Source of the DNA: DAOTXN01 sp034435435
GTDB lineage: Bacteria; Chloroflexota; Anaerolineae; S140-20
Direction: 5' to 3'
Assembly (NCBI GenBank): GCA_034435435.1
Contig: DAOTXN010000004.1
Span: forward strand, 1-19,040
Length of the DNA stretch: 19,040 bases
Both the position numbers and the translations under genes were made by a program. The notes beneath the pieces were generated by a model, which did not search any database, was not told the DNA's origin, and was given only the letters and a program-made list of their open reading frames with translations. Of the stretch, positions 1 to 7,472 are shown one piece after another. How positions within the stretch are numbered: position 1 is the stretch's first letter; the number at the start of each line of letters is the position of its first letter.

Positions 1-114
1 CATCGCTTGAGCGACGATTGGCAAGCTCTCAAGCGAGCCGTGGCGAACTTCTTGGATGGATTCCAAAACGGCTCGCTGGAGTTGATCAGGTATGTCGGCT
101 TGTTACCGAATTAA
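1..114 (+). CDS. C-terminal fragment of a probable transposase
   Basis: An open frame enters from the left edge and ends at the TAA at 112-114, giving 37 residues that finish with LIRYVGLLPN. The pattern of a tryptophan, LK, a short helix (FLDGFQNGS) and a closing RYVGL resembles the extreme C-terminus of IS630-like DDE transposases. That is recall of a family pattern, not a search. No catalytic residue lies inside the window, so family and completeness cannot be judged. A palindromic repeat follows at 129-190. It could instead be the tail of an unrelated host protein. Confidence 0.4.
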   Translation, partial: HRLSDDWQALKRAVANFLDGFQNGSLELIRYVGLLPN

Positions 115-128
115 TTTTTTAAGGTCCA

Positions 129-190
129 TTAGCCGGGAATTCTCGCTAAAGCCGGGAATTCTCGCTAAAGCGAGACGTCCGGCCACGACA
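129..190. repeat. Palindromic repeat, copy 1 (family also at 2836-2892)
   Basis: A 19-nt unit (AGCCGGGAATTCTCGCT core) occurs twice in tandem at 129-147 and 148-166. The second copy runs into its own inverted repeat (TCTCGCT at 160-166, AGCGAGA at 169-175) and then GACGTCCGGCCACGACA. The core and its right flank recur at 2851-2892 with few changes, so this is a dispersed element rather than a gene-specific regulator. It fills most of the 115-249 gap. No promoter could be assigned there. Confidence 0.6.
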
Positions 191-249
191 AACAGCGCCG
201 ATCTTGGCCTTCGAAGCGGCCAAACGTAAAAAGTGCAAAACTACTGACT

Positions 250-1560
250 ATGTTAACCCGACGATTTTTGGCGTTGATGTTGGCGGGCGCGCCGCTCATG
301 GCGTTGAGTGGATGGCTGGCTCCATTGGGACCGGCGATCTGGGTCTACGTGGTCGCCGTGGTGGGGCTGACCGCTTTTGATTGGTGGGCTGCACAATCGG
401 CCAGGCGTTTTGAGTTGTGGCGCGAGCACGAGCAGCGCCTGTCGTTGGGGGCGGAAAACCGCGTGCGCGTGTTTGTGCGTGAGCGGAGCGGGCGCGGGAC
501 CGCCGTGCAGGTGCGCGACGAGCCGCCGGACGAATTTGCGGTCGAGGGTGGGCGTGTGTTGTCGAGAGCGTTAAAACCGCGCGAAACGCAGGCGCTGGAC
601 TATAACGTGCGCCCGCCGCGCCGGGGCGATTATCGTTTCGGCGATTTGAACCTGCGCTGGAGCGGTCCGCTGGGGCTGGTGTTGCGCCAGGCCCGTTATC
701 CCGCTGCCGCCAGTGTAAAGGTTTATCCCAATCTCAAAGCCGTGCGCCAGTATGACTTGTTGTTGCGTCGCAATCGGCTGCATGAGCTGGGTCTGCGCAA
801 CGCCCGGGTTTTTGGACAGGGCACAGAATTCGAGCGCCTGCGCGACTATTTGCCCGACGACGAGTATCGCCGCATCCACTGGAAAGCCACGGCCCGGCGG
901 GCTAAACCCATCGCCATTGAGTACGAGACCGAGCGCAGCCAGACGGTGATGGCGTTGCTCGACGCGGGGCGGATGATGGGCAGCCCGGTAGGCGAAATGT
1001 CCAAGCTGGATTACGTGGTCAACGCCGTGTTGCTGTTCAGTTACGTGGCGACGGGCAAGGGGGATAAAGTCGGCGCGCTGGCCTTTGCCGACCAGGTGAG
1101 CCAATATCTGGCCCCGCGCCAGGGGCGGCCGCAATTCTACCGTCTGCTGGAGTTGCTCTACGGCGTGCAGACCACGCCGATCGAGCCGGATTATGGCCGC
1201 GCTATCGGCTACCTGGCGGCGCGACACCCAAAACGCTCGCTCGTGGTGTTGTTCACCGATCTGACCGGCGGGCTGGGGGTCGAGGCGCTGGTCCAGCATG
1301 TCTCAACGCTGCAGCGGCGACACCTGCTGCTGGTGGTCACAATTAGCGATCCGGAGGTGCATGCTTTGGCCCAGGCCCGCCCGCTCGACTCGGCGGCGGT
1401 TTACCAACGGGCGATTGCCGAAAAGCTGCTGGAGGAGCGGCGCATGGCGCTCGACACGCTCAGCCGACGCGGCGTGCTCACGCTGGACGTGTCGGCAAAT
1501 GAGCTGACCGCCGCGGTGATTAACAAGTATCTGGAGCTGAAAGCCAGGACGTTGATTTGA
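250..1560 (+). CDS. DUF58 domain-containing membrane protein
   Basis: The 436-residue protein has two hydrophobic N-terminal segments (about residues 6-23 and 27-46), then a soluble region. The DUF58 hallmark lies at residues 189-217 (GQGTEFERLRDYLPDDEYRR followed by IHWKATARR). A von Willebrand A-like strand follows (MALLDAGRMM, around 234-243). DUF58 proteins are normally encoded next to a MoxR-type AAA ATPase and are thought to act with it in chaperone or surface-assembly roles. No MoxR gene is visible here; the upstream neighbour is a transposase-like fragment, so the usual operon may have been cut. No strong ribosome binding site precedes the ATG at 250. Family assignment is firm; cellular role is not. 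Confidence 0.88.
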   Translation: MLTRRFLALMLAGAPLMALSGWLAPLGPAIWVYVVAVVGLTAFDWWAAQSARRFELWREHEQRLSLGAENRVRVFVRERSGRGTAVQVRDEPPDEFAVEGGRVLSRALKPRETQALDYNVRPPRRGDYRFGDLNLRWSGPLGLVLRQARYPAAASVKVYPNLKAVRQYDLLLRRNRLHELGLRNARVFGQGTEFERLRDYLPDDEYRRIHWKATARRAKPIAIEYETERSQTVMALLDAGRMMGSPVGEMSKLDYVVNAVLLFSYVATGKGDKVGALAFADQVSQYLAPRQGRPQFYRLLELLYGVQTTPIEPDYGRAIGYLAARHPKRSLVVLFTDLTGGLGVEALVQHVSTLQRRHLLLVVTISDPEVHALAQARPLDSAAVYQRAIAEKLLEERRMALDTLSRRGVLTLDVSANELTAAVINKYLELKARTLI

Positions 1561-1579
1561 TCAAAGACGAAGGACCAAT

Positions 1580-1613
1580 GACGAAGGACGAATTTCGTCG
1601 TTCGTCCTTCGTC
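1580..1613. repeat. 13-bp perfect inverted repeat (GACGAAGGACGAA family)
   Basis: GACGAAGGACGAA at 1580-1592 pairs perfectly with TTCGTCCTTCGTC at 1601-1613 around an 8-nt loop. It lies between the DUF58 stop and the response-regulator start. There is no T-run after it, so it is a poor intrinsic terminator. The same TTCGTCCTTCGTC string occurs inside the coding sequence of both DGR targets (13663-13695 and 18643-18675), which marks it as a dispersed element. Confidence 0.7.
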
Positions 1614-1629
1614 GAGGTAGAAACGGACG

Positions 1630-2286
1630 ATGGGAGACAAGATTCGCGTGGTGCTGGCCGACGACCACCGCATGATGCGCGAAGGGATTCGGGCCATGCT
1701 GGAGCGCCGGTCGGACATTCAGGTGGTGGGCGAGGCCGCTGACGGGCGCGAGGCGGTGCGCCTGGCGAGCCAGCTCTGCCCCGACGTGGTAGTGATGGAC
1801 GTATCCATGCCGTTGCTCAACGGCATCGAGGCCACGCGACACATTCGCCGCGACTGCCCCGACGTGCGCGTGCTCATCCTCACGGTGCACGAAAGCCAGG
1901 AGTACGTGGCGCAACTGCTGGCCGCCGGGGCCAGCGGCTATATCATCAAAAAAGCCGGGGGCGACGAGTTGCTAAACGCTATTCACGCCGTGGCGCGCGG
2001 CGAAGCGTTTTTGCATCCGGCGGTGGCCAAAGTAGTGGTCGAAGATTACGTGCAGCGCTTGCAAGTGGGGCAGGGGGTCGGCGCGGGCGACGTGTTGAGC
2101 GACCGCGAGCGCGAAGTGCTGCAGCTCATCGCCGAGGGCTACACCAACCGCGAGATCGCCGACCTGTTGCACGTCAGCATCAAGACCGTGCAAAATCACC
2201 GCTCCAAGATCATGTCCAAGCTGGACTTGCACGACCGGGGCGAGTTGATCAAGTATGCGATACAGCAGGGGATTATTCACTTGTGA
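1630..2286 (+). CDS. NarL/FixJ-type two-component response regulator
   Basis: The 218-residue protein has an N-terminal receiver domain (about 5-120): acidic pocket D11-D12, phospho-acceptor D57 in VVMDVSMP, conserved T85 and a lysine at 107/108. A C-terminal LuxR-type helix-turn-helix spans about 155-218 (LSDREREVLQLIAEG, NREIADLLHVSIKTVQNH). This is the full length and order of the NarL family. It is expected to bind DNA when phosphorylated by a histidine kinase; no kinase gene lies in the window, so the signal is unknown. GAGG at 1614-1617 stands upstream of the ATG at 1630. The repeat hairpin at 1580-1613 sits directly before the leader. Confidence 0.95.
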   Translation: MGDKIRVVLADDHRMMREGIRAMLERRSDIQVVGEAADGREAVRLASQLCPDVVVMDVSMPLLNGIEATRHIRRDCPDVRVLILTVHESQEYVAQLLAAGASGYIIKKAGGDELLNAIHAVARGEAFLHPAVAKVVVEDYVQRLQVGQGVGAGDVLSDREREVLQLIAEGYTNREIADLLHVSIKTVQNHRSKIMSKLDLHDRGELIKYAIQQGIIHL

Positions 2287-2354
2287 TTTGACGCTTGTTC
2301 GGTCGGGGCTATAATACCAAGTGTCAAACTGGTAAGGGAATGTGAGGGATCAGG

Positions 2355-2798
2355 ATGGAAGGGACCATCGTACAAGAATACCAGCGGGATTACTATTCCT
2401 GGTTAATGGAAAACGCGCAACTCATCCGCGAAGGGCGGTTCACAGAGATTGACGTCGAGCACATTGCGGAGGAATTGGAGAGTATGGGGAGAAACGAGAA
2501 GCGGGAATTGGTCAGCCGCTTGACCGTTTTGTTGGTTCATCTTTTAAAGTGGCAACACCAACCGGCCCGGCGTTCAAAGAGTTGGCGCAACACGCTTACG
2601 GTTCAACGCAGTGACTTGAACGACTTGCTGCAAGACAGCCCAAGTCTCTACGCCGATGTAGGGCAACACATCGAAAAGGCCTACGAAAGGGCAAAGCTGC
2701 TGGCAGAGGATGAAACCGGCCTTGAAAAGGCGCATTTCCCACAATATTGCCCGTTTTCTTTTGAGCAGATCACCGATCAGCAGTTTCTTCCCGAGTAA
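2355..2798 (+). CDS. DUF29 family protein
   Basis: The 147-residue protein matches the DUF29 layout: an N-terminal YxxDYYSWLMENAQLIREG block, then DVEHIAEELESMGRNEKREL, a hydrophobic helix (LLVHLLKWQHQP), an SWRNTL segment, and a C-terminal FP..CPF. Length is normal for the family. DUF29 proteins are small helical proteins of unknown function, common in cyanobacteria and other environmental bacteria and often near mobile DNA. Purine-rich AGGGATCAGG precedes the ATG at 2355. Base composition is lower in GC than the neighbours, consistent with later acquisition, but that is a visual impression only. Confidence 0.85.
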   Translation: MEGTIVQEYQRDYYSWLMENAQLIREGRFTEIDVEHIAEELESMGRNEKRELVSRLTVLLVHLLKWQHQPARRSKSWRNTLTVQRSDLNDLLQDSPSLYADVGQHIEKAYERAKLLAEDETGLEKAHFPQYCPFSFEQITDQQFLPE

Positions 2799-2835
2799 AG
2801 CGCGCCTTGCCAATGGCGAATTGACCTGAAATCAA

Positions 2836-2892
2836 CGGACGTCTGGCTTTAGCCGGGGAATTCTCGCTCAAGCGAGACGTCCGGTCACGACA
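2836..2892. repeat. Palindromic repeat, copy 2
   Basis: CGGACGTC at 2836-2843 pairs exactly with GACGTCCG at 2876-2883, and a nested TCTCGCT/AGCGAGA palindrome lies between. The core and right flank match the element at 148-190. Together with the terminator at 2988-3017 it accounts for most of the 263-nt gap 2799-3061. The remainder (2893-2987) shows nothing I can name. Confidence 0.65.
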
Positions 2893-2987
2893 GAAAGATG
2901 ACGCGCAGCGTCAAATGGGGCGTTTCTCCTGCTTGAATAGGGTGTGCGCCCTATAGACAAGCGTATCAAAAATCCTCTATCATTAAG

Positions 2988-3017
2988 GCTGGTGGTATTT
3001 TGCCGCCAGCTTTTTTT
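2988..3017 (+). terminator. Rho-independent terminator or attenuator upstream of the hdr-like operon
   Basis: GCTGGTGG at 2988-2995 pairs with CCGCCAGC at 3003-3010 (8 bp, one G-T wobble, 7-nt loop) and is followed by seven Ts at 3011-3017. It is a convincing intrinsic terminator for plus-strand transcription. It ends only 44 nt before the ATG at 3062, leaving little room for a separate promoter, so it may act as an attenuator inside the operon leader rather than closing the DUF29 unit. Confidence 0.75.
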
Positions 3018-3061
3018 CGCACCCTCTGGGTTTGCCCATCGCTTGCTGAACAGGAGGGAGT

Positions 3062-4384
3062 ATGGCAAATCACTCACGTAACGGCGCGTCGCCTGCCGCC
3101 CTGATCATCGGCGCGGGCATTGCCGGCATCCAGGCCGCGCTCGACATCGCCCAGGCCGGGTTTCAGGTCTACTTGGTGGAGCGCGAGCCGGCCATCGGCG
3201 GGCGTATGGCCCAGTTGGACAAGACCTTTCCCACGCTAGACTGTTCGGCGTGCATCCTCACCCCGCGCACGGTGGACGTGGCCCGCCATCCCAACGTGGA
3301 ATTGATGACCTACAGCGAGGTGGTAGGGGTAGACAAACACTCCGGCGGTTTTCAAGTCCAGGTAAGAAAAAAGCCGCGCTACGTGGATATGGACCTGTGC
3401 ACCGGCTGCGGGCTGTGCGCCGAGGCCTGCCGGATGCACGGGCGCGTGCTCAGCGAGTTCAACGCCGGGATGGGCAAACGCTCGCCGACCTACGTGCCTT
3501 TTCCCCAGGCCGTGCCCCTCAAATACACCATTGACCCCGCCACCTGCCTCTTTTTGAGCCGGGGGGTGTGCGGCAAAGAGTTCCTGTGCAAGAACGCCTG
3601 CGCCGCCGGGGCCATCAACTTTGACCAGCAGGAAGAGTTGGTCGTGTTGGACGTGGACGCCATCATCGTCGCCACCGGCTTTGACCCCTTTGACCCGCGC
3701 GAAAAGCCCGAATTGGGTTACGGGACCTACAAAAACGTCATCACCGGGCTAGAGTTCGAGCGGCTGGCCTCGGCGTCGGGGCCGACGCTGGGCAAAATCG
3801 AACTGGACGGGAAAAAGCCTCAAGACGTGGTGTTTATCCAGTGCGTCGGCTCGCGCGACAAGCAGGTGGGCAACCCTTATTGCTCGCGCGTGTGCTGCAT
3901 GTACACGGCCAAGCAGGCCCACCTGGTCCACGAAAAGCTGCCCGACGCCAACGTGACCGTGCTGTATATGGACATCCGCGCCTTTGGCAAGGGTTTTGAG
4001 GAGTTTTACGACCGGGTGCGGGCAGAAGGGGCGCTGTACCGGCGGGGAAATCCGTCGGAAGTCATCCGGCGCGGCGAAAAGCTCATCGTGCGCGCCGAGG
4101 ATACGTTGCTGGGACGGCCCATCGAGGCGCCGGCGGACATGGTCGTGCTGGCGGTGGGGCTAAAACCGCGCGCCGACGCCAGGCAACTGGCCGCGATGTT
4201 GGGCGTGGAGCATAACGGCTTTTTCACCGAGGCCCACGCCAAGCTGGACCCGGTGGGCACGGCCGTGCCGGGCGTCTATCTGGCCGGGTGTTGCCAGGGG
4301 CCGAAGGACATTCCCGACACCGTCGCGCACGCCAAAGCCGCCGCGTCGGCGGCCATCATCCAATTGACAAAGGCTGGGAGATGA
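3062..4384 (+). CDS. HdrA-like FAD/iron-sulfur oxidoreductase (short form)
   Basis: The 440-residue protein resembles heterodisulfide reductase subunit A, the flavin subunit that handles electron flow (bifurcation in some complexes) in cytoplasmic Hdr systems. A dinucleotide-binding GAGIAG lies at 17-22, an HdrA-type cysteine pair CSAC at 61-64, an inserted ferredoxin motif CTGCGLCAEAC at 113-123, and further cysteines at 162, 170, 176 and 180. Later come VATGFDPFDP, FIQCVGSRD (C261) with C274, C278 and C279, and a C-terminal FAD closure GVYLAGCCQGPKDIPDTV. It lacks both the N-terminal HdrA domain and the C-terminal ferredoxin pair, which are present in the third gene of the operon. A strong AGGAGGG at 3052-3058 fixes the start. 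The physiological partner and substrate are not known. Confidence 0.88.
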   Translation: MANHSRNGASPAALIIGAGIAGIQAALDIAQAGFQVYLVEREPAIGGRMAQLDKTFPTLDCSACILTPRTVDVARHPNVELMTYSEVVGVDKHSGGFQVQVRKKPRYVDMDLCTGCGLCAEACRMHGRVLSEFNAGMGKRSPTYVPFPQAVPLKYTIDPATCLFLSRGVCGKEFLCKNACAAGAINFDQQEELVVLDVDAIIVATGFDPFDPREKPELGYGTYKNVITGLEFERLASASGPTLGKIELDGKKPQDVVFIQCVGSRDKQVGNPYCSRVCCMYTAKQAHLVHEKLPDANVTVLYMDIRAFGKGFEEFYDRVRAEGALYRRGNPSEVIRRGEKLIVRAEDTLLGRPIEAPADMVVLAVGLKPRADARQLAAMLGVEHNGFFTEAHAKLDPVGTAVPGVYLAGCCQGPKDIPDTVAHAKAAASAAIIQLTKAGR

Positions 4385-4400
4385 CCACCAAGGCACCAAG

Positions 4401-4458
4401 CCACCAAGTCAAAGGCACAAGGCTGAAAGGATTTCTTCGTGTTTTGGTGACTTGGTGG
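4401..4458. repeat. Inverted repeat between hdr-like genes
   Basis: CCACCAAGTC at 4401-4410 is matched exactly by GACTTGGTGG at 4449-4458. The left side is preceded by further CACCAAG iterations (4385-4400). It fills most of the 98-nt spacer between the first two hdr-like genes and has no T-run. It looks like another dispersed palindromic element, which could also modulate mRNA stability between the cistrons. Confidence 0.6.
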
Positions 4459-4482
4459 TAAATCCGTACAGGAGACGACAAG

Positions 4483-5613
4483 ATGCGCGTACAAGCACGA
4501 GAATTCGCCCGAGAGTATGGTTTGTTCGCCTGTATTCAATGCGGCAAGTGCACCGGCGGCTGTCCCGTCAGCCTCAAAACCGCGTTGAACATCCGCGACG
4601 TGATTTATCGGCTGCTGGTTTCGGGCAATGGCTTCGAGCTGGACGGTTTTGAGGAGTTGTGGGACTGCACCACCTGCAACACGTGTACCTCGCGCTGTCC
4701 CAAAGAGGTCAACCCAATGGAAGTGATGATTGGGTTACGCAGCGCCGTGGTCGAAGGCGGGCGCATCCCCAACACGGTCAAGGTGGCGCTCCAATCGGTC
4801 TTTGCGCAAGGCAACCCGCTCACTTTTTCCCGCGAGGACCGCGACGCCTGGGTAGGCGACCTGCAGGTGCGACAGTTGAGCGAGCAGCCAGGGGCCGAAT
4901 ATCTATATTTCGTGGGCTGCACGCCCTCGTATGACCCGCGCATTCAAAAGGTTACGCGGGCGCTGGTGCGCGCGTTTGAGCAGGGCGGGGTGGAATTTGG
5001 CATCCTGGGTCAGGAGGAAAGCTGTTGCGGCAGCGAGGTGCGCCGCCTGGGCGAGGCCGGACTGTTCGAGATGCTGGTCGAGGAGAATATGGAGGTGTGG
5101 AAGGGGTACGGGGTCAAAAAGGTGGTGACCACTTCTCCGCACTGCTACAATACGCTCAAAAAGGACTATCCGCAGGGCGCGCTCGAACTGCTGCATTACA
5201 CCGAGTTGATCGCCCAACTGCTGGACGAGGGACGCCTGACCTTCCAGGGCAAAGTCGAAAAGACCGTGACCTATCACGACCCGTGTTACCTGGGCAAGCA
5301 CAACGGGGTTTTTGACGCGCCGCGCAGCATCCTCAAGCGCATCCCCGGCCTCAAGCTGGTCGAGATGGACCGCAGCCGCGAAAAGAGCCTGTGCTGCGAG
5401 GGCGGCGGCGGCCGGATGTGGCTGGAGGGGACGAACATCGAGGAGCGGCTGGCCCATCAGCGCGTGCAGGAGGCCATCGACACCGGGGCTGAAATCCTGG
5501 CTACAGCCTGCCCGTTTTGCGTGCTGACGCTGGAAGACGCCGTGAAAATCCGCGGCCTGGAAGATAAAATCCAGGTGCGGGATATTATGGAGCTGGTCGC
5601 GCAGGTGATGTAA
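4483..5613 (+). CDS. HdrD-like (fused HdrC-HdrB) iron-sulfur protein with two CCG domains
   Basis: The 376-residue protein has two N-terminal [4Fe-4S] motifs, C17/C20/C23/C27 (CIQCGKCTGGC) and C62/C65/C68/C72 (CTTCNTCTSRC). Two CCG domains follow: C146, CC181-182, C221 and then C268, CC304-305, C343/C346. This is the order of HdrC joined to HdrB, as in HdrD and related CCG reductases; CCG cysteines can bind the noncubane cluster that reduces disulfides. AGGAG at 4470-4474 precedes the ATG at 4483. Only two bases separate its stop from the next gene, so the two are co-translated. Substrate could be a disulfide or another thiol-linked acceptor. Glycolate-oxidase or succinate-reductase-like CCG proteins are the alternatives. 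Confidence 0.87.
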   Translation: MRVQAREFAREYGLFACIQCGKCTGGCPVSLKTALNIRDVIYRLLVSGNGFELDGFEELWDCTTCNTCTSRCPKEVNPMEVMIGLRSAVVEGGRIPNTVKVALQSVFAQGNPLTFSREDRDAWVGDLQVRQLSEQPGAEYLYFVGCTPSYDPRIQKVTRALVRAFEQGGVEFGILGQEESCCGSEVRRLGEAGLFEMLVEENMEVWKGYGVKKVVTTSPHCYNTLKKDYPQGALELLHYTELIAQLLDEGRLTFQGKVEKTVTYHDPCYLGKHNGVFDAPRSILKRIPGLKLVEMDRSREKSLCCEGGGGRMWLEGTNIEERLAHQRVQEAIDTGAEILATACPFCVLTLEDAVKIRGLEDKIQVRDIMELVAQVM

Positions 5614-5615
5614 AG

Positions 5616-7388
5616 ATGACATCCGACAAGACCAAAATCGGCGTGTACGTTTGTCACTGCGGCATCAACATCGCTCACACGGTAGACGTGAGGGCGGTGG
5701 CCGGGTTTGCGGGCGAGCTGCCCGGCGTGGCCGTGGCCCGCGATTACACCTATATGTGCTCCGACCCCGGACAGGGGTTGATCAAAAAAGACATCCAAGA
5801 GCTGGGGTTGACCGGCGTGGTGGTGGCCTCGTGCTCGCCGCTGATGCACGAGCCGACTTTTCGCAACGCGGCCGCAGAGGCCGGCGTCAATCCGTATCGG
5901 GTCGAGATAGCCAACATTCGCGAGCAGTGCTCGTGGGTGCACCAGCCGGGCCAGGCGGCCACCGGCAAGGCCATGCAACTGGTTTCTAGCGCCGTGGCCA
6001 AGTGCGGTCGGCTGGAAGAGTTGTTCGAGCGCGAGTCGAGCGTGACGCCGGCGGCCCTGGTCATCGGCGGGGGCGTGGCCGGGATGCAGGCGGCGCTGGA
6101 CATCGCCGACGCCGGCTTTCGGGTCTATCTGGTCGAACAAGCCGAGCAAATTGGCGGACGGGCCGCGCAGCTCTATCGCACCTTTCCTACGTTGGAGCGC
6201 GTGCGAGAATTGCTCGCGCCGCACATTGATCGCGTGACCACCCATCCACGCATCCAGGTGATGACCCAGAGTCAGGTGGTTGAGGTGGGGGGCTATTACG
6301 GCAATTTTCGGGTGGTGGTAGAGAGTAGATGGGTAGATTGGGAAATTGGTAAATTGGTAGATTGGTCCCCCATTTCCCAATCTACCCATTCCCAATCTAC
6401 TCTTGACGTTGGCGCGATTGTCGTCGCCACGGGCTATGACCTGTTCGACCCGGCCCGCAAGCCGGAGCTGGGCTACGCGGCCTACCCCGAGGTGCTCACC
6501 AGCTTGGAGTTTGAACAGCTCCTGTCTCAGGGCGATGGGCTGGTCGTAAATGGCAAGACCCCCCAAAACGTGGTGTTTATCCAGTGCGTCGGCTCGCGGG
6601 ACAAACAGGTCGGCAACCCACACTGCTCGCGGATCTGTTGCATGGTCACGACCAAACAGGCCAACGTCGTGTTAGACAGGCTTCCCGACGCCCATGTGAC
6701 GGTTTTTTATATGGACATTCGCGCCTTTGGCAAGGGCTTTGAAGAATTTTACGACGCGGTGCGCGAGCGGGGGGTGCTCTATCGGCGCGGCAATCCGTCG
6801 GAAATCGTGCGCAACCCCCACGGCGACGGCCTCATCGTGCGCGCCGAGGACACGCTGTTGCACCGGGCCATCGAGACGCCCGCCGACCTGGTCGTGCTGG
6901 CCGTGGGGATGGAGCCGCGCCAGAGCACGGCCGAGGTGGCCGCCTTGCTGCGCCTGGCTAATTCGGCCGATGGTTTTCTGGCCGAGGCCCACCCCAAGCT
7001 GCGCCCCGTGGACACGGCGGTGGCGGGTGTGTTTTTGGCCGGGTGTTGCCAGGGGCCTAAAGACATTCCCGATTCCATTTCGCAAGGGCGGGCGGCGGCG
7101 GCGGCGGCGTTGGTCCCGCTGCTGCGCGGGCAGGTGAGCATCGGAGCGGCGACAGCGACCATCGACCCGGATGTGTGTGCGGGTTGTGGCGTGTGCGCGT
7201 CGCACTGCACTTTTGGCGCGTTGACGCTGCACCCGTTCAAAGGAGTGATGACGGTGAACGCGGTGCTGTGCCAGGGTTGCGGCGCGTGCGCGGCGGCCTG
7301 TCCCAACGGCGCGGCGAATCTGCATCATTTCACGTTCGACCAGGTGTTGGCCCAGGTGGATGCGTTGCTGGAGCCGGTGCGAGTATAA
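5616..7388 (+). CDS. HdrA-like flavoprotein (long form) carrying an in-frame repeat insertion
   Basis: The 590-residue protein keeps the HdrA N-terminal domain with cysteines C13, C15, C48, C73 and C105, a GGGVAG FAD site at 151-156, FIQCVGSRD, MDIRAFGKGFEEFYD, GVFLAGCCQGPKDIPDS, and two C-terminal [4Fe-4S] motifs (C521/524/527/531 and C552/555/558/562). Relative to the 440-residue paralogue at 3062 it lacks the CSAC pair and the internal ferredoxin. At that place, residues about 236-262, it has a stretch encoded by a palindromic DNA repeat (6323-6402). The reading frame stays open and the downstream motifs are intact, so it is probably functional. The two HdrA-like proteins look complementary and may form one complex with the CCG protein between them. 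Confidence 0.88.
   Translation: MTSDKTKIGVYVCHCGINIAHTVDVRAVAGFAGELPGVAVARDYTYMCSDPGQGLIKKDIQELGLTGVVVASCSPLMHEPTFRNAAAEAGVNPYRVEIANIREQCSWVHQPGQAATGKAMQLVSSAVAKCGRLEELFERESSVTPAALVIGGGVAGMQAALDIADAGFRVYLVEQAEQIGGRAAQLYRTFPTLERVRELLAPHIDRVTTHPRIQVMTQSQVVEVGGYYGNFRVVVESRWVDWEIGKLVDWSPISQSTHSQSTLDVGAIVVATGYDLFDPARKPELGYAAYPEVLTSLEFEQLLSQGDGLVVNGKTPQNVVFIQCVGSRDKQVGNPHCSRICCMVTTKQANVVLDRLPDAHVTVFYMDIRAFGKGFEEFYDAVRERGVLYRRGNPSEIVRNPHGDGLIVRAEDTLLHRAIETPADLVVLAVGMEPRQSTAEVAALLRLANSADGFLAEAHPKLRPVDTAVAGVFLAGCCQGPKDIPDSISQGRAAAAAALVPLLRGQVSIGAATATIDPDVCAGCGVCASHCTFGALTLHPFKGVMTVNAVLCQGCGACAAACPNGAANLHHFTFDQVLAQVDALLEPVRV
6323..6402. repeat. In-frame palindromic repeat inside the HdrA-like gene
   Basis: The left arm 6323-6346 and right arm 6372-6402 are reverse complements except for a 7-nt extra segment in the right arm, forming a long hairpin. 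The unit is built from GATTGGGAAATTGGTAAATT-type steps and resembles the tandem repeat at 8512-8547. It encodes a W/S/T-rich stretch (WVDWEIGKLVDWSPISQSTH) unlike anything in the paralogue. No frameshift or stop results. Confidence 0.75.
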
Positions 7389-7457
7389 GGACACAGATTC
7401 ACACCGATCAACACAGATTTTTCTCTGATCCGTGTTCATCAGTGTTTATCTGTGTCC
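7389..7457. repeat. Imperfect ~70-nt palindrome between hdrA-like and frhB-like genes
   Basis: GGACACAGAT at 7389-7398 is perfectly matched by ATCTGTGTCC at 7448-7457. Pairing continues inward with a few mismatches over about 30 nt per arm. There is no T-run. This class of element is typically dispersed between genes. It ends only four bases before the GAGGAG ribosome binding site (7461-7466) of the next gene, so folding could affect translation. Confidence 0.65.
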
Positions 7458-7472
7458 CTAGAGGAGAGTAAA

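Noticed and set aside
5616..7388. Calling the second HdrA-like gene a pseudogene because of the repeat insertion
   Set aside because: The insertion keeps the frame and all downstream FAD and Fe-S motifs are intact.
7452..7472. GTG start adding seven residues to the FrhB-like protein
   Set aside because: It falls inside the palindromic repeat with no ribosome site, and GAGGAG at 7461-7466 serves the ATG at 7473.
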